Part shown: piece by piece, positions 1 to 7,616 of the stretch | Position numbering within the stretch: the first letter of the stretch is position 1 | Layout: the number at the start of each line of letters is the position of its first letter | Assembly: GCA_025929745.1 (NCBI GenBank) | Contig: JAICPQ010000012.1 | Location: 1-18,481 of the forward strand | Length of the DNA stretch: 18,481 bases | Reading direction: 5' to 3' | Origin: Burkholderiales bacterium | GTDB lineage: Bacteria > Pseudomonadota > Gammaproteobacteria > Burkholderiales > SG8-39 | Notes under the pieces: model-generated | What the model was told of the DNA's origin: nothing | What the model saw: only the letters and a program-made list of their open reading frames with translations | Databases searched by the model: none | Translations under genes and position numbers: made by a program

Positions 1-470
1 ATGTTCTGCTTGACGTAGAACTCCGGGTTGCGCGCCGCCTGCGGCGGGATCACGGCGTAGACGCCGTACACGTCCTCGCGCCGCATGTGCTCGTAGTAGG
101 CGAGCAGATTGTTCGCGAAGCCCTTGAACACCGAAGGGTTCATGGCCATGCCAGTGACGAAGCTCGACACGTGATCGGGCGAACGCCCGAGGAGCCCGTG
201 GCTCATGCGCGCGACCGCGCGGTGCAGGTCGGTTCTCTTCAGGAGGTCTTCACGCGTACGCGCTTTCAGGAAATAGGCGCTGTAGCGCTCGCCGTGCTCC
301 TCGTACGAGAAGCGCCCGTCGGCGCGCTTCATGTCGTAGATCGCCGCCATGGAGCGCGCGCCGTTGCGGAACGCCGGGTGCGTGGTGACGTCGTCCACGC
401 GCTCGGCGCCGATATAGACCACGCGCCCGTCGCGTAGCGACTCTAGGTGCTCACTTCCGCTCTTCAGCAT
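1..470 (-). CDS. HpaB-type flavin-dependent aromatic hydroxylase, N-terminal part (runs off left edge)
   Basis: The 156 visible residues resemble the N-terminal domain of the 4-hydroxyphenylacetate 3-monooxygenase oxygenase family (HpaB/PvcC type). These enzymes use FADH2 supplied by a separate reductase to ortho-hydroxylate phenols in the cytoplasm. Diagnostic stretches are GRVVYIGAERVDDVTTHPAF at residues 15-34, the conserved RN just after it, and GRSPDHV at 95-101, where HpaB has GRTPDY. The ATG at 470 lies 20 bp inside the end of the cupin gene, so the two are probably translated together. A full-length member has about 480-520 residues, so two thirds of the gene, including most of the flavin and substrate site, is outside the window. 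The substrate cannot be fixed from this fragment. 4-Hydroxyphenylacetate is possible, but the upstream cupin is not part of the classical hpaBC pair. The family call is firm; the specific reaction is inferred. Confidence 0.9.
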   Translation of the reverse strand, partial: MLKSGSEHLESLRDGRVVYIGAERVDDVTTHPAFRNGARSMAAIYDMKRADGRFSYEEHGERYSAYFLKARTREDLLKRTDLHRAVARMSHGLLGRSPDHVSSFVTGMAMNPSVFKGFANNLLAYYEHMRREDVYGVYAVIPPQAARNPEFYVKQN

Positions 471-834
471 AGTAGTGAATCTCGTGGAGGATGCAGCCGC
501 CGCGCGAAGTGAACGGGCCGTGATGGACCCCCGGCGGACGGCAGGCGTAGGTCGGCGCGAAGCACTGCTGCCCGCCCTTACCCTGCTTGTCGTTGCCGAC
601 CACGAGGTCGCCCTGCACTACATAGACCTCTTCCCAGTGATCGTGCACGAAGGGCTCGGTGGAGAAAGCGCCGGGCTCGATCTTGAGAAGGCGCGTGCGG
701 CTGCCCTTCTTCGCTTTCTCGTCCAGGTCGGACGCGAGAATCTTCTGGTAGAAGCCGCTCGGGTAGCCCGGCGGCACTTCCCAGCCATTGTTCAGATCGA
801 CGCTTACGAACTCGAGATGCTGCTTGGGCTTCAT
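451..834 (-). CDS. Small single-domain cupin protein
   Basis: This 127-residue protein is one cupin barrel. Motif 1 is visible as HDHWEEVYVVQG (residues 64-75), giving metal ligands H64, H66 and E69. Motif 2 is PPGVHHG (100-106), giving the final histidine H104 or H105. It is likely a cytoplasmic metal-binding protein, either a small dioxygenase or isomerase or a ligand-binding partner of the pathway. The start is the ATG at 834, which overlaps the stop of the MarR gene as ATGA. A longer upstream reading in this frame is a shadow of that gene. Its 3' end overlaps the HpaB-like gene by 20 bp, so all three genes form one operon. A role in handling the hydroxylase product or a related ring compound fits the context but is inferred. 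Cupins are too diverse to name a substrate. Confidence 0.88.
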   Translation of the reverse strand: MKPKQHLEFVSVDLNNGWEVPPGYPSGFYQKILASDLDEKAKKGSRTRLLKIEPGAFSTEPFVHDHWEEVYVVQGDLVVGNDKQGKGGQQCFAPTYACRPPGVHHGPFTSRGGCILHEIHYYAEERK

Positions 835-1367
835 GCCGCCTCCTTCGCCTCCTGCAGTAGAACTTCGGTAAGCGCGACGGCGCGATCGCCGCTCGCCACG
901 AGCCTGGTCGCGGCCGCGCGCAGCTCGCGGAAGCGCTTGGCGTCGAGCGACTCGAACAGCACGTCGTTGACCCGGCGCTGGTATGGCGCCATGCGCTCGA
1001 GCAGTTGAAATCCCCTGGAGCTGCAGCGCAGCCGCACGCGCCGCCCATCCGCGGGGTCCGAGCCCTTCTCGAGAATGCCCGCGGCGACGAGCTTGTTGGC
1101 CTCGATCGTGATGAAGGCGCCCGAGCGGTGCAGACGCGCGGCCACCTCGCCGACCGCGAGGCCGTCGGCGCGGCTCACCAGCATGAGGATTTCGTACTGA
1201 ACACCCGAGATGCCCGCGATCGCGGCGAACGCATCGCGGCACGCGTCGAGCTTGTGGCCGTAGGCGATGAGGTCGTGGATCAGGCCGCGGAACTCGACAT
1301 CCGAGCCGCGCGCGAGGAGCGCCGGGCGCGACACGGTAAGCGGCACCTTCTTGCGGGAACGGGCCAT
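831..1367 (-). CDS. MarR-family transcriptional regulator
   Basis: The 178-residue product has a MarR-type winged helix-turn-helix. An N-terminal dimerisation helix leads to VQYEILMLVSRADGL (56-70), then the recognition region VGEVAARLHRSGAFITIEAN (72-91), then the wing DPADGRRVRLRCSSRG (104-119), close to the classical DxRxxxLxLTxxG signature. MarR proteins of aromatic-degradation operons (HpaR, for example) usually repress their own operon and release DNA on binding a phenolic ligand. Here the regulator is the first gene of the operon, fused by ATGA to the cupin, so it probably autoregulates the hydroxylase. I chose ATG 1367. An in-frame TTG at 1406 would add 13 residues, but that TTG is the start of a TTGACA hexamer that looks like a -35 box. 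The family call is secure; the ligand is unknown. Confidence 0.88.
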   Translation of the reverse strand: MARSRKKVPLTVSRPALLARGSDVEFRGLIHDLIAYGHKLDACRDAFAAIAGISGVQYEILMLVSRADGLAVGEVAARLHRSGAFITIEANKLVAAGILEKGSDPADGRRVRLRCSSRGFQLLERMAPYQRRVNDVLFESLDAKRFRELRAAATRLVASGDRAVALTEVLLQEAKEAA

Positions 1368-1377
1368 GCGCGCGAAA

Positions 1378-1414
1378 ATTCTCTGCCCCGCGAATAGCTT
1401 TGTCAATTAGCTAA
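1378..1414 (-). promoter_or_regulatory. Candidate promoter and operator of the MarR-cupin-hydroxylase operon
   Basis: Read on the minus strand, a perfect -35 hexamer TTGACA (1406-1401) is followed after 17 bp by GAGAAT (1383-1378), a 4/6 match to a -10 box. The -35 box sits inside an inverted repeat with 5-bp arms, TAGCT (1395-1399) and AGCTA (1409-1413), separated by 9 bp. MarR dimers commonly bind palindromes over the -35 region, so autorepression is a reasonable inference. The predicted transcript would start about 4 nt before ATG 1367. The same interval is the whole upstream region of the divergent gene at 1415. Confidence 0.45.
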
Positions 1415-1651
1415 ATGACCAAGGATCTGAGGCGCGCCGTAACGCTGCTGGAAAGCGGAGACTGGCGCGGCGCGCACCAGATCGTGCAGGCCGACGAGGA
1501 GTCGCGCCACGCCTGCTGGGCGCACGCCATCGTGCACGTCATGGAAGGCGATCTGGCGAACGCGCGCTACTGGTACCGGCGCGCCGGGCGCGCCTTCAGC
1601 GCGGATGCGGGCGCGGAAATCCGCGCGCTCGGTGAATCCCTGGAGCTTTGA
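1415..1651 (+). CDS. Small hypothetical protein, 78 residues
   Basis: A short soluble protein with no signal peptide or membrane segment. Its central part, CWAHAIVHVMEGDLANARYW (residues 34-53) followed by YRRAGR, looks like a pair of amphipathic helices of TPR/Sel1 type. My impression from memory is that similar short proteins containing a GDL-NARYWYRRAGR segment occur in other proteobacteria, but I cannot verify this here. Codon use is strongly GC3-biased and the ATG at 1415 opens the frame just after the MarR operator. It is divergent from the MarR operon with 47 bp between start codons, so the operator may control both. The function is unknown; a role in protein-protein contact would be a guess from the helical pattern. 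Confidence 0.75.
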   Translation: MTKDLRRAVTLLESGDWRGAHQIVQADEESRHACWAHAIVHVMEGDLANARYWYRRAGRAFSADAGAEIRALGESLEL

Positions 1652-1772
1652 GGTCGGCGAAACCTACGCCGTCGCGCACGACGAGCTCCCCCCATTGTGG
1701 CTCGACGTACGCGACGGCTTCGGCCTAACCCCCCACGATTCTCCGGACCTCCTGCGCTGGGAAGCGCGCTGA
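1632..1772 (+). CDS. Candidate small protein, 46 residues, overlapping the preceding gene
   Basis: From GTG 1632 to TGA 1770-1772 an open frame encodes a small acidic protein beginning MNPWSFEVGETYAVAHDELP and ending LLRWEAR. Reading codon by codon, roughly four fifths of third positions are G or C while second positions are much less GC-rich, the pattern of real coding sequence in this genome. The composition (three Trp, several Phe, Tyr, Asp and Glu) is unlike the Arg/Pro-rich translations of shadow frames nearby. It overlaps the 3' end of the 78-residue gene by 20 bp in another frame, consistent with coupled translation. I see no convincing SD sequence. An in-frame ATG at 1605 would add nine basic residues. 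I do not recognise the family. It could also be the decayed remnant of a longer gene. Confidence 0.45.
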   Translation: MNPWSFEVGETYAVAHDELPPLWLDVRDGFGLTPHDSPDLLRWEAR

Positions 1773-1855
1773 GATCCACGGCGCAAGGATAGTGCACCGG
1801 GCCGGCGCGATGGCCGCCTATGACAAAAACTTCCAGTCAGGAAAAGTAAGGGTTG
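1773..1855. other. Short convergent intergenic gap, nothing recognised
   Basis: The 83 bp between the candidate small gene and the stop codon of the large minus-strand sensor gene contain no GC-rich hairpin followed by a T-run on either strand. A short AT-richer stretch near 1819-1850 carries no recognisable signal. Termination here may be Rho-dependent. Confidence 0.4.
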
Positions 1856-4800
1856 TCACCCGCCCCAAAAACGGGCGACTTCCTGCGCCGGCATCGGGCG
1901 CGCGAAGAGATAGCCCTGGGCGTGCTCGCAGCGCAGGGCGCGCAGAAACGCGGCCTGTTCCTCGGTCTCTACGCCCTCGGCGACCACGGTGAAGCCGAGC
2001 GTATGCGCCATCTCGATGATGGTGCGCACGATCGTGGCATCCGCCTTGTCGCTCGCCATGTCCTTGACGAAGGAACGGTCGATCTTGAGCGACGAAAGCG
2101 GGAAGCGGGTGAGGTAGGCGAGGCTCGAGTAGCCGGTGCCGAAGTCGTCGATCGCGATGCGCAGGCCTGCGTCGGCGAGCGCGCGCATGACGCGGATGGC
2201 GTGATCGGGATCCTGCATCAAATGGCTCTCGGTGATCTCCAGCTCGAGGAGCGCCGGACTGACGGCAGCGCCGGCGACGAGCTCCTTGATGCGCACGTCG
2301 AGGTCCTGCTGGCGGAATTGCCGCGCCGAAAGGTTGACGGAAATCGGACCGACGGTGAGGCCGGCGGCCTGCCAGCGCTTCAAGTCCTCGCAGGCGCGCC
2401 GCATGACCCACTCGCCCACCTGCACGATGAGCCCGGTCTCCTCGAGCACCGGGATGAACTCGACCGGCGAAACGATGCCGCGCTCCGGATGCTTCCAGCG
2501 CAGCAGCGCCTCGGCGCCGCTCGCCCGGCGCTCGGCGAGGTGGAACTTTGGTTGGTAAACCAGCATGAATTCGTCGCGTTCGAGCGCCCTGCGCAGCTCG
2601 TTGCCCAGCTGCGCGCGCTGGCGCGAGCGCTGGTTGATGTCGGCGGTGAAGAATTGATAGGCGTTGCGCCCGGATTGCTTGGCGCGGTACATCGCGGCGT
2701 CGGCCGCGCCGAGCAGCGTCTCGGCATCGGCGCCGTCAGCCGGGAACGCGGCGATGCCGACGCTCGCGGTGATGAAAACTTCGTTGCCATGCACCTCGAC
2801 CGCACCCGCCAGACGATCGAGCACCTTCTGCGCGATGAGCGCCGCGTCCTCCGGGCGCGCCAGATCGGCGAGCACAATGGCGAATTCGTCGCCGCTGATG
2901 CGCGCCACCGTGTCGCCGGTGCGCACGGTGGACTGCAGGCGCACCGCGACTTCCTTGAGAAGCGCGTCGCCGCCAGCGTGGCCGAGCGTGTCGTTCACCA
3001 TTTTGAATTCGTCAAGGTCGATAAAAAGCGCGGCGAGCGGCGCATTGCGGCGCTTCGCCTGCATGATCATCTGCGAGAAGCGGTCGGCAAGCAGCGTGCG
3101 GTTCGGCAGCCCGGTGAGCGGATCGAACTGCGCGAGGTAGGCGAGGCGCCCCTCGCTATCAATGCGCTGCAACGCGGTGGCGAGCACGCTCGCCGTGGCT
3201 TCGATGAAGTTCAGTTCCTCCGCGCCGAACGCGTCGCGAGTCTTGTAGCAGGCGCACAGGACGCCGCGCACTTTTTCGTCGCTTCGCACCGGCACGAGCG
3301 CCGCGCTGCCCATGCCGCGCGCCCACGGCACGGGCAGATGCGCGCCCTCGGCGACAAGCCGCGTTCCCGCCCGCATCGCCTGGATCATCGGGTCATCCGG
3401 CCCGCCGCTGATCACCCCGGGCCCGGCGCCGACAATGCCTACGACCGCGCGCACCACGAGCTCACCCGCGCCGCGGCCGGGTTCGAAATACGCCACCGCT
3501 TCGGCGCCGAGCGCCTCTAGCGCCGCTTGCACCGCTTTCTCGACCAGCTCGGCCGCGTCGGACTTGACGAGCGCCGCCTGTCCGAAGCGCGCCACGCGCT
3601 CCTGATAGCGTAGATGTGCCGCCTGGCGCTGCTCGGCGCGTTTTCGCTCGGTGATGTCGCGCGATATGGTGACGACGATCCAGCCGTCTTCGGAGCGCAG
3701 CGCGCGCCGATGGGTCTCCGCCCAGCCCATGCGGCCGTCTTTCGACGTATAGGAACTTTCGCTGCGCATACCGGTGGCGCCTTCGGCGATGACGGCGTCG
3801 TACTCGCGCTCGAGCTGTTCGCGGGGCGTGTTGAGCACGTCATGCGGACCGAGACTAAGGAGCTCCCCGCGCGTGAGCCCGAGCCATTCGCAGCCGACCT
3901 TGTTCACGTCGACGAAGCGCATGCTGCCGCGGTCGGCGAGGTAGATCGCGTCGAGCGACATATCCATGGCTGCGCGGAAGCGCTGCAGATCCTCCGCGCG
4001 CCGGCGCTGCTTCTTCTCGGCTCTCTTGCGCATGAGGAACTGGCCGACCTGGCTGCCGATGATGCGCGCGGCCTGCAGCAGGCGCGCGTCGGACTCGCGC
4101 GCGTTCGGGCTCGAGAAGCTGAGCACACCCAGCCTGCGCCCGTCGGAGCTCACCGGGAAAACGAATGCGCCACCGTCGAGAAACGTCCCCGAGGCGCCCG
4201 AGGCGCGCGGATCTTTGCTGACGTCACGCACCCAGAGCGCTTCGCCGGTATCCCAGACGATCCCCGAGAGCCCGCGGCCGCGCTGGTAAACCATGGCGCG
4301 CGACCGCTCGAGAAAGCGCTCCACTCTAGGATCGCGCTGTCCCCAGGCCTCGGCAAAACGCAGCACGCCGGCGTCGGCATCCACGGCGAAATAGCGGCCG
4401 CACGGCCAGCCCTGTGTGGTGCACACGGCCCGGATCACCTCGCGGATCCCGGCGTTCGCGCTCGGCGCCTCGGCGAGGCAGCGCGTGACCTCGTGCTCGA
4501 GCGCGAGCAGGTTCTCTTCGCGCTTGCGCGCGGTGATTTCCTTGCCGACACCGCGATATCCCGTGAACATCCCGGCGGCGTCAAACACCGGCTCGCCGCT
4601 GATGGAAAGGTGCCGCTCGACCCCTTCGGCGTCGATGCGCGCGATCTCGAAGTCGCGGAACGGAAGGTGCGCGTCCATGGAAGCGATTTCCCAGCGCGTC
4701 TTCCCAATCTCGCTGCCCGGCGCATTGATGGCCTGCGCGCTGCCGCCCTGCGTGGTGCGCACGAGCCGGTGGTTAGCATCGGTCTCCCAGTAGAAGTCGG

Positions 4801-6538
4801 CGGAGAGGTCGGTCAGGCTGCGGAAGCGCGCTTCGCTTTCCCGCAGCGCAAGCTCGGCCACGATGCGATTGGTGACGTCCTTGGCGATGCCGTAGTAGCC
4901 GGCGAACGCACCCTGCGCATCGAAAAACGGCTGGCCGTTGACGCTGACGTAGCGCATCTCACCGTTCTCGCCGTGCCGGCGCAGCAGGAGATCCTGGAAA
5001 GGCTGCCGCGCCTCGAGCACGCGCCGGTGCTCGTCCCAGGTCTGGCCCAGAATTTCGGTGCGCGGCAGCTCCCAGCGGCACAGGCCGACGTGGGCTTCCG
5101 GGGTGATGCCGCCGCGCGCATCGCTCGCGCCGCTCGTGCTGACGAAGCGAAGCTCCGCATCCTGCTGCCAGTACCAGTCGGACGAGAGCTCGGTCAGCGC
5201 GCGGAAGCGCTGCTCGCTCTCGCGCAGTGCGCGCTCAGCTTCCAGCCGGCGCGCTTCACGCTTGAAGTTCTCGAGGGCGAAGCAGATGTTGGCGGCGAGG
5301 CGCTCGAGCAGCGCAACCAGCTCCGGGCTGAATGCGTTGCGCTCGGCGTGCTGCAGCCCGAAGGTTCCCGCGAGCTCTCCATCCACGCGCAGCGGGAAAA
5401 CCGCCGCGGAGCCGACCTCATACATCGTGGCATCCGGGCTGCGGTCGTTGCTGATTGCCGGCACGCCGTTCCGGCACGCCCGGGAAACAAGGGTGCTCGC
5501 ACTGCCGTCGAGCGAAGGCGGGTCAGGCTCGTCGGCGAGCGCGGCCGGGCCGCTCGCCGCAGCGCGCCGTAGCGCTTGCGTCGCCGCGTCGAGCTTGTAC
5601 ACCACGCCGAGCAGGAAGCCGCCCGCCTCCACCGCGATCTCGCAAGCGCGTTCCAACGCCTCGTCGGCCGAGCGCGCGCGCAGCACCGCTTCGTTCGCCG
5701 CGCCGAGCGCGGCGTACATGCGGCCCAGTTGCACGAGCCGCTGCTCGTTGCGTTTGCGCGCCGTGATGTCGCGGCCGATGCCGCGGTAGCCCGTGAAGGC
5801 GCCGTTCGCGTCGAACACCGGGTCTCCGCTGAGCGAAACCCAAACCGAGCCGTCGGGCGAAGGCCGTTCGAGCTCGAAGTCGCGGAACGGCTCATGCCGC
5901 TCGAGCTGCGCCCGATGGCGCGCCCAATCGGCCGCGCTCAGGTTGAGCGCCGGCTGATCCCAGCGCCTGCGCCCGAGGTACGGAGACATATCCAGGCCGG
6001 TCTTGCGGATGCTCGACATGTAGCTGAGGCGAAACTGCGCGTCCTGCTCCCAGTACCACTCGCTCGAGAGGTCGAGCAGCCGGGCGATGCGCGCCTCGCT
6101 CTCGCGCAGCGCTCGCTGGATGTCGGACTGGATCGTGGCAAGGCGGACAAGGCGCTCGAGCGCGGCGGCGCTGACCTGGTCCTTGGTGAGGAAGTCGTAG
6201 GCGCCGGCCTCGAGGCAGGCTTCGCGAAGCGCCGGGTCCTGATCGGCGGTAAGCACCATGATCGGCTGCGACGCCGCCGGCGCGAGCGCACGCACAGTCT
6301 CGACGCCGGTGGAATCGACGACGTTCAGGTCGGCGATGATGAGGCCGAAGTTGTCCGAAGCGAGCTTGACGAGCGCCTGAGAAAGACGATCGACCACTTC
6401 GACGTGCGAGGACACGGAGCGCATGGCGCGCAACCGGGTACGCAGCAGCTCGGCGAAATCGGGATTGTCTTCAAGAAGGAGGATGCGTACCGGCTCGCGC
6501 GCGGTCTCCCTTTTCTTGAACTCGGGCTCCCGGATCAT
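1856..6538 (-). CDS. Receiver/multi-PAS/multi-GAF cyclic-di-GMP cyclase-phosphodiesterase (GGDEF-EAL)
   Basis: A 1,560-residue soluble signalling protein with no transmembrane segment. Order: receiver (about 17-133; acidic E23 and D24, phospho-acceptor D70, T97, K119), PAS1 (142-262), GAF1 (277-425), PAS2 (436-556), PAS3 (564-670), GAF2 (678-836), PAS4 (848-968), GAF3 (978-1125), GGDEF (1130-1297) and EAL (1310-1556). The cyclase signature is SGDEF (1215-1219), a tolerated variant of GGDEF, with an intact RxxD product-inhibition site, RTGD (1206-1209). The EAL domain keeps EALLRW (1343-1348), ELEITES (1432-1438), DDFGTGYSS (1464-1472), K1485 and E1521, so phosphodiesterase activity is expected. 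PAS1-3 share a W/F-Y-W motif and a GEPVFDA-like block, so they are probably internal duplications. No histidine kinase is adjacent, so the phosphodonor is elsewhere. GGGGGA lies 5 nt before ATG 6538. The net direction of c-di-GMP control cannot be read from sequence. Confidence 0.96.
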   Translation of the reverse strand: MIREPEFKKRETAREPVRILLLEDNPDFAELLRTRLRAMRSVSSHVEVVDRLSQALVKLASDNFGLIIADLNVVDSTGVETVRALAPAASQPIMVLTADQDPALREACLEAGAYDFLTKDQVSAAALERLVRLATIQSDIQRALRESEARIARLLDLSSEWYWEQDAQFRLSYMSSIRKTGLDMSPYLGRRRWDQPALNLSAADWARHRAQLERHEPFRDFELERPSPDGSVWVSLSGDPVFDANGAFTGYRGIGRDITARKRNEQRLVQLGRMYAALGAANEAVLRARSADEALERACEIAVEAGGFLLGVVYKLDAATQALRRAAASGPAALADEPDPPSLDGSASTLVSRACRNGVPAISNDRSPDATMYEVGSAAVFPLRVDGELAGTFGLQHAERNAFSPELVALLERLAANICFALENFKREARRLEAERALRESEQRFRALTELSSDWYWQQDAELRFVSTSGASDARGGITPEAHVGLCRWELPRTEILGQTWDEHRRVLEARQPFQDLLLRRHGENGEMRYVSVNGQPFFDAQGAFAGYYGIAKDVTNRIVAELALRESEARFRSLTDLSADFYWETDANHRLVRTTQGGSAQAINAPGSEIGKTRWEIASMDAHLPFRDFEIARIDAEGVERHLSISGEPVFDAAGMFTGYRGVGKEITARKREENLLALEHEVTRCLAEAPSANAGIREVIRAVCTTQGWPCGRYFAVDADAGVLRFAEAWGQRDPRVERFLERSRAMVYQRGRGLSGIVWDTGEALWVRDVSKDPRASGASGTFLDGGAFVFPVSSDGRRLGVLSFSSPNARESDARLLQAARIIGSQVGQFLMRKRAEKKQRRRAEDLQRFRAAMDMSLDAIYLADRGSMRFVDVNKVGCEWLGLTRGELLSLGPHDVLNTPREQLEREYDAVIAEGATGMRSESSYTSKDGRMGWAETHRRALRSEDGWIVVTISRDITERKRAEQRQAAHLRYQERVARFGQAALVKSDAAELVEKAVQAALEALGAEAVAYFEPGRGAGELVVRAVVGIVGAGPGVISGGPDDPMIQAMRAGTRLVAEGAHLPVPWARGMGSAALVPVRSDEKVRGVLCACYKTRDAFGAEELNFIEATASVLATALQRIDSEGRLAYLAQFDPLTGLPNRTLLADRFSQMIMQAKRRNAPLAALFIDLDEFKMVNDTLGHAGGDALLKEVAVRLQSTVRTGDTVARISGDEFAIVLADLARPEDAALIAQKVLDRLAGAVEVHGNEVFITASVGIAAFPADGADAETLLGAADAAMYRAKQSGRNAYQFFTADINQRSRQRAQLGNELRRALERDEFMLVYQPKFHLAERRASGAEALLRWKHPERGIVSPVEFIPVLEETGLIVQVGEWVMRRACEDLKRWQAAGLTVGPISVNLSARQFRQQDLDVRIKELVAGAAVSPALLELEITESHLMQDPDHAIRVMRALADAGLRIAIDDFGTGYSSLAYLTRFPLSSLKIDRSFVKDMASDKADATIVRTIIEMAHTLGFTVVAEGVETEEQAAFLRALRCEHAQGYLFARPMPAQEVARFWGG

Positions 6539-6583
6539 TTCATCCCCCGGCGCGAGGATGCCGAGGGGAAGCCGCGCCCGCTA

Positions 6584-6629
6584 TCAGGGAATCCCTGAGC
6601 CTTTACAAGGGTTTGCAACCATTAGTTAA
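6584..6629 (-). promoter_or_regulatory. Candidate promoter with a 15-bp palindrome upstream of the cyclic-di-GMP gene
   Basis: On the minus strand TTAACT (6629-6624) and TGTAAA (6607-6602), each 4/6 matches to sigma-70 boxes, are separated by 16 bp. They would place the transcription start near 6595. A perfect palindrome TCAGGGA-A-TCCCTGA (6584-6598) covers that position, the usual place for a repressor operator. The rest of the 6539-6659 gap holds an SD sequence and a smaller symmetry GGTT-TGC-AACC (6610-6620). I see no intrinsic terminator for either flanking gene. Confidence 0.35.
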
Positions 6630-6659
6630 CGTATGGACTGAGAACTCCATCACGCCGGA

Positions 6660-7616
6660 TTAGTCCACCTTGGCCCCGGACGCCTTGACCACAGGCCCTA
6701 ACTTGGCGATCTCCGCGGCCGTCGCCTGTTCGAAGGCGTCGGGCGACATGGTGATGGGGTCAGCGCCGATGTTTGCCCATACGGGCTGCATCTCCGGAGC
6801 CTGCACCGCGCGGGCGAACTCCGCGTTCAGCCTGCGCACCAGCGCGCGATCCATCCCCTTGGCGGCGAGCACGCCCGAGTAAAGCACGATCTCGAAGTTC
6901 GGCAGGCCGGACTCGATCATCGTCGGCACCTCCGGCACCGCGCCGCTTCGCTTGGGCGTGGTCACGCCGAGCGGACGCAGCTTGCCCGCTTTGACGTTGG
7001 AGATCGCCGGCGGCATGGTGGAAAACACGAACGTAACCTCGCCGCCCAGGATCGCCGCGGTCGCCGGGTTGCTGCCTTTGTACGGCACATGCAGCGCGTC
7101 AACGCCAGCCGCGCTTTTGAGCATCTCCGCCGAGAGGTGGACGATCGTCCCATTGCCGGAAGATCCGTAGGAGTACTTGCCCGGATTCGCCTTCAAGAGC
7201 GCGATCAGTTCCTTCACGCTACCCGCCGGCGTGGACGGATGGACCACGAGCATCAGCGGCGTCGAGGCCACCATCGCGACGTAAGTGAAGTCCTTGATCG
7301 AGTCGTACGGAAGCTTGCTGTAGAGATTCGCGTTGATGGCGTGCGTAGTGATGTCCTGCAGCCACAGCGTGTAACCGTCGGGCGCCGACTTGACCGTAAA
7401 GTCGCCCGCGATGGTCGTGCCGGCGCCGGGTTTGTTCTCGACGATCACCTGCTGGCCGAGCTGCTTGGAGAGCGGTATCGCGATCGCCCGGCCGAGAACG
7501 TCGGAGATTCCGCCGGCGGCGAAACCGACCACGAGTCGCACCGGCTTGTTGGGATAGTCGCCTTGCCCGAACACCACGCCCGACCACGCCAGCAACACGA
7601 ACAAGAGCGCTTTCAT
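6660..7616 (-). CDS. Bug/TctC-family periplasmic solute-binding receptor
   Basis: This 318-residue protein has a signal peptide (MKALLFVLLAWSGVVFG, cleavage probably before QGDYPNKP). Family hallmarks follow: PNKPVRLVVGF at the mature N-terminus, VENKPGAGTTIAG, the APDGYTL motif, and LHVPYKG in the second lobe. Such proteins bind carboxylates or other small organics in the periplasm and may serve tripartite tricarboxylate transporters. No tctA or tctB membrane gene lies in this window, so it is an orphan receptor here. The glycine-rich binding loop reads AAGGISD rather than the commoner PPGG-xD, which may affect ligand choice. The start is ATG 7616, overlapping the stop of the CobW gene as ATGA with AAAGGA upstream. 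The earlier ATG at 7640 is inside that gene. It is the last gene of a three-gene coupled operon. The ligand is unknown. Confidence 0.93.
   Translation of the reverse strand: MKALLFVLLAWSGVVFGQGDYPNKPVRLVVGFAAGGISDVLGRAIAIPLSKQLGQQVIVENKPGAGTTIAGDFTVKSAPDGYTLWLQDITTHAINANLYSKLPYDSIKDFTYVAMVASTPLMLVVHPSTPAGSVKELIALLKANPGKYSYGSSGNGTIVHLSAEMLKSAAGVDALHVPYKGSNPATAAILGGEVTFVFSTMPPAISNVKAGKLRPLGVTTPKRSGAVPEVPTMIESGLPNFEIVLYSGVLAAKGMDRALVRRLNAEFARAVQAPEMQPVWANIGADPITMSPDAFEQATAAEIAKLGPVVKASGAKVD

Noticed and set aside
1365..1406. TTG start of the MarR gene at 1406
   Set aside because: The TTG is part of a consensus -35 hexamer in an inverted repeat, and the 13 extra residues do not belong to the winged-helix fold.
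1853..6598. Long plus-strand open frames (555, 652 and 340 codons) opposite the c-di-GMP gene
   Set aside because: Their translations are Arg/Ala/Gly/His-rich with no recognisable domain, and they lie exactly antisense to a fully recognisable protein. High GC3 on one strand suppresses stops in this antisense frame.
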